From the NCBI GenBank assembly GCA_964580235.1, contig CAZOJY010000096.1, positions 1 to 14,005 of the forward strand: DNA of 14,005 bases. The letters are read 5' to 3'. The DNA is from G020348385 sp964580235 (GTDB lineage: Bacteria; Acidobacteriota; Aminicenantia; Aminicenantales; Aminicenantaceae). The position numbers and the translations under genes were made by a program. Position 1 is the stretch's first letter, and each line of letters starts with the position of its first letter. The notes beneath the pieces are model-generated. The model saw nothing but the letters and a program-made list of their open reading frames with translations. It was not told the DNA's origin and did not search any database. Below are positions 7,465 through 14,005 of this stretch, piece by piece.

Positions 7465-7571
7465 TGATCAAAATGAAGATCAAGGAGGCCATCGCAATGG
7501 CTTTGGTTTTAATCACTTTTGGGCTTATCATGATCTACTTATACCAAATACTTTTTAAAACTCCTGCATAA
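7464..7571 (+). CDS. Single-helix membrane microprotein overlapping the rdhC stop
   Basis: A 35-codon frame starts at an ATG that shares its A with the rdhC stop (TAATG), the usual layout for coupled translation. A second in-frame start, ATG at 7497, has AAGGAGG eight bases upstream (7482-7488) and would give a 24-residue product; this start has the better ribosome site. Either form is almost entirely one hydrophobic helix (MALVLITFGLIMIYLYQILF) with a lysine just before the C-terminus and, in the longer form, several lysines in front. I recognise no family. Size and layout resemble small accessory subunits of respiratory membrane complexes such as CcoQ-like peptides, and the context suggests a partner of RdhB or RdhC. 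That is inference; it could also be a leaky translation product with no function. Confidence 0.5.
   Translation: MIKMKIKEAIAMALVLITFGLIMIYLYQILFKTPA
7482..7488 (+). promoter_or_regulatory. Strong Shine-Dalgarno inside the microprotein frame
   Basis: AAGGAGG, eight bases before the ATG at 7497, is among the best ribosome sites in the window. It supports translation of a 24-residue membrane peptide downstream of rdhC. Confidence 0.5.
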
Positions 7572-7594
7572 GAGTGATTTTCGAATTCGCCCAT

Positions 7595-7623
7595 TTGCCT
7601 GGAAAAAAACCCTATGTTATACT
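7595..7623 (+). promoter_or_regulatory. Sigma-70-like promoter for the COG2403 gene
   Basis: TTGCCT (7595-7600), a 17-base spacer and TATACT (7618-7623) form a good promoter, giving a leader of about 48 bases. It separates the downstream gene from the rdh operon in transcription. No hairpin-plus-T terminator lies between them, so read-through is also possible. Confidence 0.65.
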
Positions 7624-7677
7624 TTTTGTCTTTCAAGGATAAAATACAAATTTTATTAATTTAAGTGAGGTAAAAAC

Positions 7678-8982
7678 ATGAAAAAAGCCATTATCATGGG
7701 TGCTGCAGGAAGAGACTTCCACAATTTTAACGTTTATTTTAGGGAAAACGAAAATTTCCAGGTTGTGGCTTTCACAGCCACCCAAATTCCCGACATCGAA
7801 GGCAGAAAATATCCGCCTCAACTCGCTGGAAGATTATACCCTGATGGGATTCCGATTCATCCCGAAGAAGAACTCGCTTCTTTGATCAGAACCCATAAAG
7901 TCGACAAAGTTTATTTTGCATACAGCGACGTCCCTCATGAGTATGTGATGAACAAAGCATCGGAGGTGATGGCGGCCGGAGCATCATTCGTTCTCTTAGG
8001 ACCGGATGAGACGATGATAAAAAGCAAACTCCCTGTTGTTTCGGTATGTGCCGTAAGAACAGGATGCGGAAAAAGCCAAACCAGCCGAAAAATATCGCTT
8101 ATTCTAAAAAACAAGGGCCGAAGAGTTGTCGTCATCCGCCACCCGATGCCGTACGGGAACCTGGCTGAGCAGAAGGTCCAGCGATTTGAAAAATACGAGG
8201 ACCTCAGCAAACACCACTGCACCATCGAAGAAAGGGAAGAATATGAACCTCATATCAACAACGGGATCATCGTCTATGCCGGTGTGGACTATCAGGCCAT
8301 CCTGGACGAGGCAGAAAAAGAAGCAGATGTCATCATCTGGGATGGAGGAAACAATGATTTTTCTTTTTATAAAGCGAACTTAGAGATTGTGGTGGCGGAC
8401 CCTCACAGAGCCGGCCATGAGCTCCGATACCATCCTGGGGAAACAAATTTCAGAAGAGCAGATGTGATCGTCATCAACAAAATTGGAACTGCAGATGAGG
8501 AAAAGGTCAATCTTGTGACTGAAAACATCAAAAAATACAATCCGAAAGCTCAGATCGTCCGCGCCAATTCACCCATCTCTGTCTCAGGGGGAGAGGAAAT
8601 CGCGAATAAAAACGTCCTGGTTATAGAGGATGGCCCCACCTTGACCCATGGGGGGATGTCCTATGGAGCCGGTGTGGTTGCTGCCAATAAATTCGGTGCT
8701 GCTGCGATCATAGACCCGAGACCTTTTGCAGTCGGGAGCATTGAGGGCACATTCAAAAAATTCAGACATTTAGATAAAGTCCTTCCTGCCATGGGTTATG
8801 GAGAACAACAAATAGCTGAGCTAACGGAAACGATCAATCGCAGCGATTGTGATCTTGTTGTCAGCGGTACGCCCATCGATCTCAGCCGCTTGATCGAAAC
8901 CGATAAAAAAATACTCCGCGTCCAGTACGACATTGAAGAGATCGGATCCCCAGATCTGGAAGAAATTCTTAAAGATTTTTAG
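7678..8982 (+). CDS. P-loop GTPase of the COG2403 / cyclic 2,3-diphosphoglycerate synthetase-like family
   Basis: A 434-residue cytoplasmic protein. Residues 1-120 look like a Rossmann-type domain beginning MKKAIIMGAAGRDFHNFN. A P-loop variant follows (VRTGCGKSQ, Lys132), then WDGGNNDFSF, HPGETNFRRADVIVINKIG with an NKxG element, and GPTLTHGGMSYGAG. These blocks are typical of the predicted GTPases often annotated as cyclic 2,3-diphosphoglycerate synthetase, after the Methanothermus fervidus enzyme that closes 2,3-diphosphoglycerate using ATP. Whether bacterial members make that compatible solute is not known to me, so the name should be read as a family label. GTGAGG lies seven bases before the ATG. 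It is downstream of the rdh operon but has its own promoter, and convergent with the tRNA-Ser/tadA pair. Nothing is missing or truncated. Confidence 0.75.
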   Translation: MKKAIIMGAAGRDFHNFNVYFRENENFQVVAFTATQIPDIEGRKYPPQLAGRLYPDGIPIHPEEELASLIRTHKVDKVYFAYSDVPHEYVMNKASEVMAAGASFVLLGPDETMIKSKLPVVSVCAVRTGCGKSQTSRKISLILKNKGRRVVVIRHPMPYGNLAEQKVQRFEKYEDLSKHHCTIEEREEYEPHINNGIIVYAGVDYQAILDEAEKEADVIIWDGGNNDFSFYKANLEIVVADPHRAGHELRYHPGETNFRRADVIVINKIGTADEEKVNLVTENIKKYNPKAQIVRANSPISVSGGEEIANKNVLVIEDGPTLTHGGMSYGAGVVAANKFGAAAIIDPRPFAVGSIEGTFKKFRHLDKVLPAMGYGEQQIAELTETINRSDCDLVVSGTPIDLSRLIETDKKILRVQYDIEEIGSPDLEEILKDF

Positions 8983-9009
8983 CCGCTGAGAAGTTGTCTC
9001 TATTATGAA

Positions 9010-9101
9010 TGGCGGAGAGGGTGGGATTCGAACCCACGATACCGCATTCACGGTATAGCGATTTTCGAGACCGCCGCCTTCAACCACTCGGCCACCTCTC
9101 C
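9010..9101 (-). tRNA. tRNA-Ser, anticodon CGA, CCA encoded
   Basis: The minus strand reads a seven-base acceptor arm GGAGAGG pairing with CCTCTCC, a D-arm with GAGTGGTTGAAGGC, and an anticodon stem GCGGT/ATCGC with loop CTCGAAA, so the anticodon is CGA and reads UCG. A long variable arm (ATACCG ... CGGTAT) is typical of class II serine tRNAs. The T-arm (GTGGGTTCGAATCCCAC) is intact. The discriminator G at 9013 is followed by an encoded CCA at 9012-9010. It starts seven bases after the tadA stop and so is probably processed from a tadA transcript. Confidence 0.96.
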
Positions 9102-9108
9102 GACCTTT

Positions 9109-9570
9109 TTATTTTATACGGATTTGACGCTTTTTTTCAAAAAAGGATTTCAAAATTTTACCGCATTCTGCTGCCAAAACGCCACCCTTTATCCCAACCC
9201 AATGATTCATTTTTGCAAAAGGGAAGGTCATCACAGATTCCACGGCTCCGCCCTTGGCATCAAAAGCGCCAAAAATCACTCTTTTCAATCTAGCATGGAC
9301 GGCCGCTCCTAAACACATGGGACAGGGTTCAAGCGTGACATACAGCTCACAACCCGTAAGCCTGTAGTTTTTTTTCCCCAGACAGGCCTCTCTGATTGCC
9401 ATAATTTCAGCGTGGGCTGTAGGATCGTTGGATGAGATCGGTTTATTGTATCCGCGCGCGATTATTTTTTCATCTTCAATGAGAACTGCACCCACAGGAA
9501 CCTCCCCGGCTTCCATGGCTTTTTCTGCCTCCGATAAGGCCTCCTGCATAAAATGTTCGTCTCTATCCAT
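9109..9570 (-). CDS. tadA: tRNA-specific adenosine deaminase TadA
   Basis: A 153-residue zinc deaminase of the CDA fold. It converts adenosine 34 to inosine in the anticodon of tRNA-Arg(ACG), letting one tRNA read three arginine codons. The signature is complete: His53-Ala-Glu55 (zinc ligand and proton shuttle) and Pro82-Cys83-Pro-Met-Cys86 (zinc ligands) in LEPCPMCLGAA, with an N-terminal MQEALSEAEKA and a GEVPVGAV block. The length is standard. ATG 9570 is used because GAGG lies nine bases upstream; a longer frame from TTG at 9585 would use part of that ribosome site as coding sequence. The gene has its own promoter and is followed after seven bases by tRNA-Ser. A guanine or cytosine deaminase is less likely given the strong TadA match. 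Confidence 0.94.
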   Translation of the reverse strand: MDRDEHFMQEALSEAEKAMEAGEVPVGAVLIEDEKIIARGYNKPISSNDPTAHAEIMAIREACLGKKNYRLTGCELYVTLEPCPMCLGAAVHARLKRVIFGAFDAKGGAVESVMTFPFAKMNHWVGIKGGVLAAECGKILKSFFEKKRQIRIK

Positions 9571-9597
9571 TCGAAGCTGCCTCAATCACGGCGATTG

Positions 9598-9626
9598 ATT
9601 TTACCTCTGTTGTCCAAAATTTACAA
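9598..9626 (-). promoter_or_regulatory. Promoter for tadA and tRNA-Ser
   Basis: On the minus strand TTGTAA (9626-9621), a 17-base spacer and TAAAAT (9603-9598) fit sigma-70. The start point would lie about 20 bases before the tadA ATG, leaving room for the GAGG ribosome site. Confidence 0.55.
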
Positions 9627-9639
9627 CCGAGTGCTCTCT

Positions 9640-9668
9640 TTGATGCAAACGCAAGATTGCGATATAAT
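9640..9668 (+). promoter_or_regulatory. Promoter for thrC, very close to the start codon
   Basis: TTGATG (9640-9645), a 17-base spacer and a perfect TATAAT (9663-9668) form a strong promoter. Transcription should begin near 9674-9677, while the ATG is at 9677, and there is no Shine-Dalgarno sequence. The thrC mRNA may therefore be leaderless or nearly so. Confidence 0.65.
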
Positions 9669-9676
9669 CGGCAACG

Positions 9677-10894
9677 ATGCCGATGGAAACATTTGTGTGT
9701 TCATTCTGTCAGAATACCTATCCTGTCGATCCATTTCATACATTTTGTCCCAAGTGTCAGGAACCGCTTCTCTGCAAAGGCCCACAAACAGATAAAAATT
9801 TTCATCATGACAAAAATCATCCCCTGGAAATCATGCTGGATTTTCTTCCTCTAGACTATATAAACCACGATCTAAGCCTTGGAGAGGGCAACACGCCTAT
9901 GGTCAGACTCAAGAGATTGGAACGAAACTTTCACCTGCCATTATTGTTTGCCAAAAACGAGACCATCAACCCCACATTCAGCTTTAAGGACAGAGGAACA
10001 GTAGTGGCAATCCAGAAAGCTATTTCCCTTGGAATCAAAAAAATTGGAACGGTATCCACCGGAAATATGGCCGCCTCGACCGCAGCATATGGGGCAAGGG
10101 CCGGTTTGAAGACAGTGATACTGGTAAAACAGGGCTCTCAAATAGAAATTCTCACATCAACATCCGTCCACAACCCCCTGTTGATCAATGTTGAGGGAGA
10201 TTACGGAAAACTATTCAGGGAAAGCCTTTCTCTAGGAAAGGAAAACAACATTTATTTTGCTAATTCGGTGGATCCTTTCCGGATCGAAGGTTATAAAGTT
10301 ACAGCGTTTGAGACCTTCTTTCAGCTAGATCAAAGAGTGCCTGATTTCATCTTTGTTCCTGTGAGTTCAGGGGGGCATTTGATCGGAATTATTAAAGCTT
10401 TCGACGAACTCAAACAACACGGATTCATTAAGAAGTATCCCCATTTTGTGGGTGTTCAAGCGGAAGGCTGCTCTCCAATGGCCAGAGCTTTCCAAGCAAA
10501 AAAGCCCAATGTAGAAAGGATAGAGAAAGCCGAGACCATCGCAAAGGCCATTTCCAATCCTGATCCGCCAGGAGGAAATATTTTGCTAAGGATGATTAGG
10601 CGTACTGGAGGAACCATAATGAGCGCTCCAGAGGAAAAAATTCTCGAGGCTCAACGAATTTTGGCCGAACTCGAGGGGATATTTGTCCAACCTGCCTCAG
10701 CCACAATTCTGACAGGGCTTCTCGAATTTGCTGAAAAGAGGCCGTTGGATCCAAAGAGCAGAATCGTTATGATCCTGACAGGGACCGGACTTAAATCCTC
10801 CAAAACTGCGGCTCTTGCCAGCATGCGTGTGCAACAAACTTCCCTTGCCGATCTGCCCAGCATCATAAAATCTGTTAACTTGGATAATTTATAA
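9677..10894 (+). CDS. thrC: Threonine synthase
   Basis: A 405-residue PLP enzyme that converts O-phosphohomoserine to threonine in the cytoplasm, the last step of threonine synthesis. An N-terminal zinc-ribbon-like segment has C8-x2-C11 and C24-x2-C27 (CSFC, CPKC). The PLP fold follows: GEGNTPMVRL near residue 70, the Schiff-base lysine Lys104 in NPTFSFKDRG, STGNMAAS near 130, a phosphate-binding SSGGHLIG and the C-terminal TGTGLKS. The split zinc-ribbon plus TGTGLK ending marks threonine synthase rather than threonine dehydratase or cysteine synthase. ATG 9677 is used; a second ATG at 9683 is possible, and neither has a ribosome site. No other threonine-pathway genes are adjacent. The last codons lie in a perfect palindrome. 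Confidence 0.9.
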   Translation: MPMETFVCSFCQNTYPVDPFHTFCPKCQEPLLCKGPQTDKNFHHDKNHPLEIMLDFLPLDYINHDLSLGEGNTPMVRLKRLERNFHLPLLFAKNETINPTFSFKDRGTVVAIQKAISLGIKKIGTVSTGNMAASTAAYGARAGLKTVILVKQGSQIEILTSTSVHNPLLINVEGDYGKLFRESLSLGKENNIYFANSVDPFRIEGYKVTAFETFFQLDQRVPDFIFVPVSSGGHLIGIIKAFDELKQHGFIKKYPHFVGVQAEGCSPMARAFQAKKPNVERIEKAETIAKAISNPDPPGGNILLRMIRRTGGTIMSAPEEKILEAQRILAELEGIFVQPASATILTGLLEFAEKRPLDPKSRIVMILTGTGLKSSKTAALASMRVQQTSLADLPSIIKSVNLDNL

Positions 10895-10902
10895 ATTATC
10901 CA
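10881..10902. repeat. Perfect 22-base palindrome across the thrC stop codon
   Basis: The arms GGATAATTTA and TAAATTATCC meet without a loop, and one more T/A pair extends them. The stop TAA (10892-10894) lies inside. No T-run follows, so it is not a normal rho-independent terminator. It could be a protein-binding site or chance in AT-rich sequence. Confidence 0.6.
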
Positions 10903-10958
10903 GCTTAAATCAGATTGAATTTCTCTTGGTAAAAAAAAGTATCTTTTGTGTAAGAATA

Positions 10959-10967
10959 TGCTATTAT
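10959..10967 (+). promoter_or_regulatory. Extended -10 promoter for hflKC
   Basis: TGCTATTAT is an extended -10 element (TGn before TATTAT) about 33 bases ahead of the hflK ATG. No good -35 is visible, as is common for this promoter type. A strong AAGGAGGT ribosome site follows at 10988-10995. Confidence 0.45.
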
Positions 10968-10999
10968 GACTAATACTCAACGTAAGAAAGGAGGTCCTC

Positions 11000-11974
11000 A
11001 TGAGTAACGATTTTCCATCCATGGAAATTCGGCTTCCTAAAATCAAACCCGGTATCATCAAACTTACCATTGCTGGCGTGATCATTCTCATCCTGTTATT
11101 CAGCTCTTTCTACCAGATCGGTCCTGAGGAAATGGGAGTGATCCTCCGCTTTGGAAAATTTGTCCGGACGACAGACCCCGGGCTTCATCTCAAGCTCCCC
11201 GGTATCGAACAACTGACAAAAGTACCGGTCCAAAGACAGCTGAAAAAGGAGTTTGGATTTCGCACAGAAACCCCTGGAATAAGGACAGAATACAGGGTAA
11301 CTCCAGAAACCCAAAAGGAAGCCAGGATGCTGACGGGCGATTTAAACGTGGCAGATGTGGAGTGGATCGTGCAGTACAAAATCAAAGATCCTGAAAAATA
11401 TCTCTTCAGACTGAGAGATCCAGAAAGCACTTTTCGCTACATGAATGAGGCGGTTGTGAGAAAAATTGTCGGTGACAATTCAGTGGATGAGGTTATCACC
11501 GTTGGAAGAGCCAGAATGGCCCTAGAAGCCAAAGAGGAACTGCAGAAACTTTGCGACCTGTATGAGATCGGAATAGAAGTCAACCAGCTCATTTTCCAGG
11601 ATGTCAATCCCCCGGAGCCTGTAAAGCCCTCATTCAACGAGGTCAACGAGGCTCTCCAAGAAAAGGAACGAAAAATCAACGAGGCCTGGTCAGAATACAA
11701 CCAAGAAATCCCTAAAGCTCGGGGAGAGGCTGAGCAGGTGATTCGAGCCGCCGAAGGATACGCCACAGAAAGGGTGAACAACGCAGAAGGAGACGCCAAC
11801 CGGTTTAAAGCCATATACAGAGAATATGCCCGTGCCCCATTGGTTACGAGAAAACGCCTTTATCTTGAAGCCATCAACGAAATTCTCCCGAAGATGAATA
11901 AAAAAATCATTTTTGACGAGCAACAGAAAAACATCCTGCCACTCCTGAATCTTGGGGAGGAGGTGAAAAAATGA
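11000..11974 (+). CDS. hflK: HflK, SPFH/prohibitin-family partner of FtsH
   Basis: A 324-residue membrane protein. One N-terminal helix (residues 22-40, IAGVIILILLFSSFY) is followed by an SPFH/band-7 domain (GPEEMGVILRFGKFV, then DPGLHLKLPG, and LNVADVEWIVQYKI). A charged coiled coil follows (NEALQEKERKINEAWSEYNQ), with an alanine- and glutamate-rich stretch (ARGEAEQVIRAAEGYATERV). The motif QDVNPPEPVKPSFNEVNEA is characteristic of HflK. With HflC it builds a large cage around the FtsH protease on the periplasmic face and modulates degradation of membrane proteins. The ATG has AAGGAGGT four bases upstream. The N-terminal glycine-rich region of the Escherichia coli protein is absent, as in many phyla. 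The stop overlaps the hflC start (ATGA). Confidence 0.92.
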   Translation: MSNDFPSMEIRLPKIKPGIIKLTIAGVIILILLFSSFYQIGPEEMGVILRFGKFVRTTDPGLHLKLPGIEQLTKVPVQRQLKKEFGFRTETPGIRTEYRVTPETQKEARMLTGDLNVADVEWIVQYKIKDPEKYLFRLRDPESTFRYMNEAVVRKIVGDNSVDEVITVGRARMALEAKEELQKLCDLYEIGIEVNQLIFQDVNPPEPVKPSFNEVNEALQEKERKINEAWSEYNQEIPKARGEAEQVIRAAEGYATERVNNAEGDANRFKAIYREYARAPLVTRKRLYLEAINEILPKMNKKIIFDEQQKNILPLLNLGEEVKK

Positions 11975-12915
11975 CCAAACAAACAATTTCTATTCTTATC
12001 GTTGCAGCAGCGCTTTTGCTTTTGATTATCCTCTTCAATGCCTTTTACATTGTATCTGAAACGGACCAGGTCATCATCACACAATTCGGAGAACCCATCG
12101 GGCAAGCTATAACGAATCCAGGATTACACATCAAAGCCCCCTTTATCCAGAAGGCCAATCATTTCGAGAAGCGATGGCTGGAATGGGATGGCGATGCCAA
12201 CCAGATTCCGACAAAAGATAAAAAATACATATGGGTTGACACTTATGCCAGGTGGCGAATCAGCGATCCGCTCGTTTTCTTCCAGAGAGTGCGGGACGAA
12301 AGAGGGGCCCAATCCAGAATCGATGATATTATCGACGGAGAAACCCGAAATGCGATTGCCAATTTTGACCTCATAGAGATAGTGCGTTCCTCAAATCGGG
12401 AATTTGAAAAAACAGAGGAGACTGAAATTCTAGATCTTGCCAGCGCCTTAGTTAAGATTCAGACTGGACGAGAGAGGATCGCCCAAATCATCCTGGAAAA
12501 ATCCTCTCATACGACTCCGGAAATCGGAGTGGAGCTTAAGGACGTCAAAATAAAAAGAATCAACTATGTGGAAGAGGTCGAAAGAAAACAGTTCGACCGA
12601 ATGATCTCAGAAAGACAGCGAATCGCATCCAAGTATAGGTCCGAGGGTGACGGAAAAAGTGCAGAAATCCGCGGTCAGAAAGAAAAGGAACTGTTAAAGA
12701 TTCAATCAGAAGCCTACAGGACAGCTCAGGAAGTAAAAGGTAAGGCTGATGCGCAGGCCACATCGATTTATGCAGATGCTTACAACCGGGATCCAGAATT
12801 TTACCAATTCATGAAAACACTGGAAGTTTACCGGAATATTATGGATAAAGAAACCTGGCTTCTTCTGTCGACAGATGCGGAATTCCTCAAATACCTCAAA
12901 AGCACGCGCAAGTAG
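11971..12915 (+). CDS. hflC: HflC, SPFH/prohibitin-family partner of FtsH
   Basis: A 314-residue protein with one N-terminal membrane helix (about residues 7-27) and a band-7 domain (IVSETDQVIITQFGEPIG, then NPGLHIKAPFIQ and YIWVDTYARWRISDP). A helical stretch follows (ERKQFDRMISERQRIASKY), then GDGKSAEIRGQKEKELLKI and ADAQATSIYADAYNRDPEFY. The last two blocks are hallmarks of HflC. It alternates with HflK in the FtsH-associated ring. The ATG overlaps the hflK stop as ATGA, so the two are translated together in the expected equal amounts. The gene ends ten bases before the stop of the convergent dehydratase gene. Confidence 0.93.
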   Translation: MTKQTISILIVAAALLLLIILFNAFYIVSETDQVIITQFGEPIGQAITNPGLHIKAPFIQKANHFEKRWLEWDGDANQIPTKDKKYIWVDTYARWRISDPLVFFQRVRDERGAQSRIDDIIDGETRNAIANFDLIEIVRSSNREFEKTEETEILDLASALVKIQTGRERIAQIILEKSSHTTPEIGVELKDVKIKRINYVEEVERKQFDRMISERQRIASKYRSEGDGKSAEIRGQKEKELLKIQSEAYRTAQEVKGKADAQATSIYADAYNRDPEFYQFMKTLEVYRNIMDKETWLLLSTDAEFLKYLKSTRK

Positions 12916-12916
12916 C

Positions 12917-12929
12917 CTGAATAATTCAG
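12917..12929. repeat. Short perfect palindrome between convergent gene ends
   Basis: CTGAAT and ATTCAG flank a single A. It fills the ten-base gap between hflC and the convergent dehydratase gene and overlaps the latter's stop. There is no T-run on either strand, so a terminator role is weakly supported. Confidence 0.35.
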
Positions 12930-13885
12930 ACAATTTGTTTGAGACGGGCCATGGATATATTCCCTCCCGACAGCACGAGAGCGATGTTTTTGCCTTTGAG
13001 CCTTTCTTTGATCTTCAAGGCGGCTGCCAGCGGAGAAGCACCGGCTTCTTCCGCCATATTCCGGACAAGCTCCATAATCAACAGGATGGCCTGCACCATT
13101 TCCTTTTCAGACACCAATATAAAATCCGAAAGGCTATCCCACAAAATCTCCTGTGTCAGTTCATAACCGATTTCAGTGGCTAAACCCTCTGCGGCCGTCT
13201 CCATTTTGTCTTTGACTATTTTTCTGCCTTTCCAGGAGAGATAGGCGGCAGGCGCCATTGCAGCCTGGACACCGATAACCTGGCAATGGGGATTGACGGT
13301 CTCTTTGACAATGCAGCAGCCGGAAGCACCGCTTCCCCCACCTACGGGAACGAATATCATGTCCAGGTCAGGAACCTCCTCGAAAATTTCTAAAGCATAG
13401 GTTCCAACCCCGGAAATCAAATCCGGTTCATTCGCAGGATGGATGAATCGAGCCCGCCTCTCTCCAGCCAATTTTTCGGCATAATCCTTGGATTCATCGA
13501 AAATCCTGCCGAAAAATACGACCTGAGCACTCATGCTCTTGATAGCCTTAACTTTTGTCGGATTGGACTTCTCGGGCATCACAACAGTCACAGGAACATT
13601 AAACAGATTGGATGCATAGACGATCGACAGGGCGTGGTTTCCGGTCGAAGCCGTGACTACTCCGTGTTCCTTCTGTTTGCGGGACAGATTATAAATGAGA
13701 TTGATTCCCCCTCTTGTTTTAAAGGCTCCGGTGGGCATATGATTTTCGTGTTTGATATACACCTTTGCGTCAAGCAGCTGATTCAGTTGGGGATAAGAAT
13801 ACAACGGAGTTCGGGGGAGGTACCGCTTGATCAGATGTCTCGCTTTCAGAACATCCATGAATGTGGGCCTGTTCATCTTCATCAT
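12926..13885 (-). CDS. PLP-dependent threonine/serine dehydratase, catabolic type without ACT domain
   Basis: A 319-residue fold-type II PLP enzyme. The internal-aldimine lysine is Lys56 in HENHMPTGAFKTRGG; STGNHALSIVYAS binds the cofactor or substrate carboxylate, and VPVGGGSGASG is the phosphate-binding loop. The C-terminal LSGGNIS is typical. The likely reaction is deamination of threonine or serine to a 2-oxo acid and ammonia. Length matches TdcB-type enzymes and there is no C-terminal ACT domain, so allosteric control by isoleucine is unlikely. Serine racemase or a hydroxyaspartate ammonia-lyase of the same family cannot be excluded. Starts at 13897, 13885, 13882 and 13876 are all in frame; 13885 is preferred for GAAGGG four bases upstream, while 13897 directly follows the stop of the upstream gene. 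It is second in a catabolic pair with a probable D-aminopeptidase. Confidence 0.83.
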   Translation of the reverse strand: MMKMNRPTFMDVLKARHLIKRYLPRTPLYSYPQLNQLLDAKVYIKHENHMPTGAFKTRGGINLIYNLSRKQKEHGVVTASTGNHALSIVYASNLFNVPVTVVMPEKSNPTKVKAIKSMSAQVVFFGRIFDESKDYAEKLAGERRARFIHPANEPDLISGVGTYALEIFEEVPDLDMIFVPVGGGSGASGCCIVKETVNPHCQVIGVQAAMAPAAYLSWKGRKIVKDKMETAAEGLATEIGYELTQEILWDSLSDFILVSEKEMVQAILLIMELVRNMAEEAGASPLAAALKIKERLKGKNIALVLSGGNISMARLKQIV

Positions 13886-13897
13886 ACAGCCCTTCAT

Positions 13898-14005
13898 TTA
13901 TCGAGCCAGGCTTATCAATACGCGGAATAATTTGTATCCCTCGATATAGTCTTGGGTCTCGAACGTGACAGTTCGAGCTCTCGTGCGCTTGACCTGAGGG
14001 ATGAG
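13898..14005 (-). CDS. dppA: C-terminal end of a probable M55 D-aminopeptidase (DppA-like), 5' part outside the window
   Basis: The last 35 residues of a gene entering from the right edge, ending at TAA 13898. The tail IPQVKRTRARTVTF, then YIEGYKLFRVLISLA resembles the C-terminus of M55 DppA-type zinc D-aminopeptidases, in which a VERxxARTV block is followed by a helix like EAYRLFRALI. These enzymes release N-terminal D-amino acids such as D-alanine from peptides. The stop is followed at once by an ATG in the same frame belonging to the dehydratase, so the two are co-transcribed. The call rests on a short tail recalled from the family, so it is tentative; metal ligands are outside the window. 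Confidence 0.6.
   Translation of the reverse strand, partial: LIPQVKRTRARTVTFETQDYIEGYKLFRVLISLAR

Noticed and set aside
8983..9009. Bidirectional terminator between the COG2403 gene and tRNA-Ser
   Set aside because: Only a four-base stem (GAGA/TCTC) without a T-run is present.
9009..9293. 94-codon plus-strand frame beginning MAERVGFEPT
   Set aside because: It is the well-known spurious translation of the antisense strand of a serine tRNA gene and continues into tadA antisense.
13439..13930. 163-codon plus-strand frame
   Set aside because: Antisense to the PLP dehydratase, whose lysine and glycine-loop motifs are intact.
1..14005. CRISPR array, insertion sequence or integrated element
   Set aside because: No regularly spaced repeats, transposase or integrase frames, or flanking direct repeats were seen.

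Overview
This window appears to come from an anaerobic or sediment-type bacterium of moderate GC content. A reductive dehalogenase operon sits beside exported BNR-repeat and M24-peptidase proteins of a kind I associate with uncultured Acidobacteriota/Aminicenantes-like lineages. That placement is an inference from gene content and general style, not from a marker gene. The rest (tadA, tRNA-Ser, thrC, hflKC) is ordinary bacterial chromosome. I see no integrase, transposase, phage gene or CRISPR array.

Left block, minus strand (4282 to 1): three genes read leftwards, probably as one operon. Two are tandem paralogous M24-family (prolidase/aminopeptidase P-like) proteins with N-terminal signal peptides. 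They are followed by a large secreted Asp-box (BNR) repeat protein that runs off the left edge. Together they look like an export-directed peptide or protein-processing set.

Centre, plus strand (4657 to 7571): a compact reductive dehalogenase operon, diverging from the left block across a 374-base gene-free region. It holds rdhA (Tat-exported corrinoid/Fe-S enzyme), rdhB (three-helix membrane anchor), rdhC (membrane flavoprotein of the NosR type) and a tiny single-helix membrane ORF that overlaps the rdhC stop codon. The PceA catalytic residues appear to be present at the right spacing, so the enzyme looks active. No dedicated regulator (RdhK/CprK, MarR or two-component) lies in the window. 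Downstream, with its own strong promoter, is a COG2403 / cyclic 2,3-diphosphoglycerate synthetase-like P-loop protein.

Right block: a minus-strand tadA to tRNA-Ser(CGA) pair, then a divergent thrC whose promoter sits so close to its ATG that the mRNA may be leaderless. Next is a plus-strand hflK-hflC pair with overlapping ATGA. Convergent to these is a minus-strand pair: the last codons of a probable M55 D-aminopeptidase (DppA-like) followed immediately by a PLP-dependent threonine/serine dehydratase. That pair suggests peptide and amino-acid catabolism.

The items most worth following up are the rdhABC operon outside the usual organohalide-respirer setting, the microprotein coupled to rdhC, the exported M24/M24/BNR cluster and the possible leaderless thrC.
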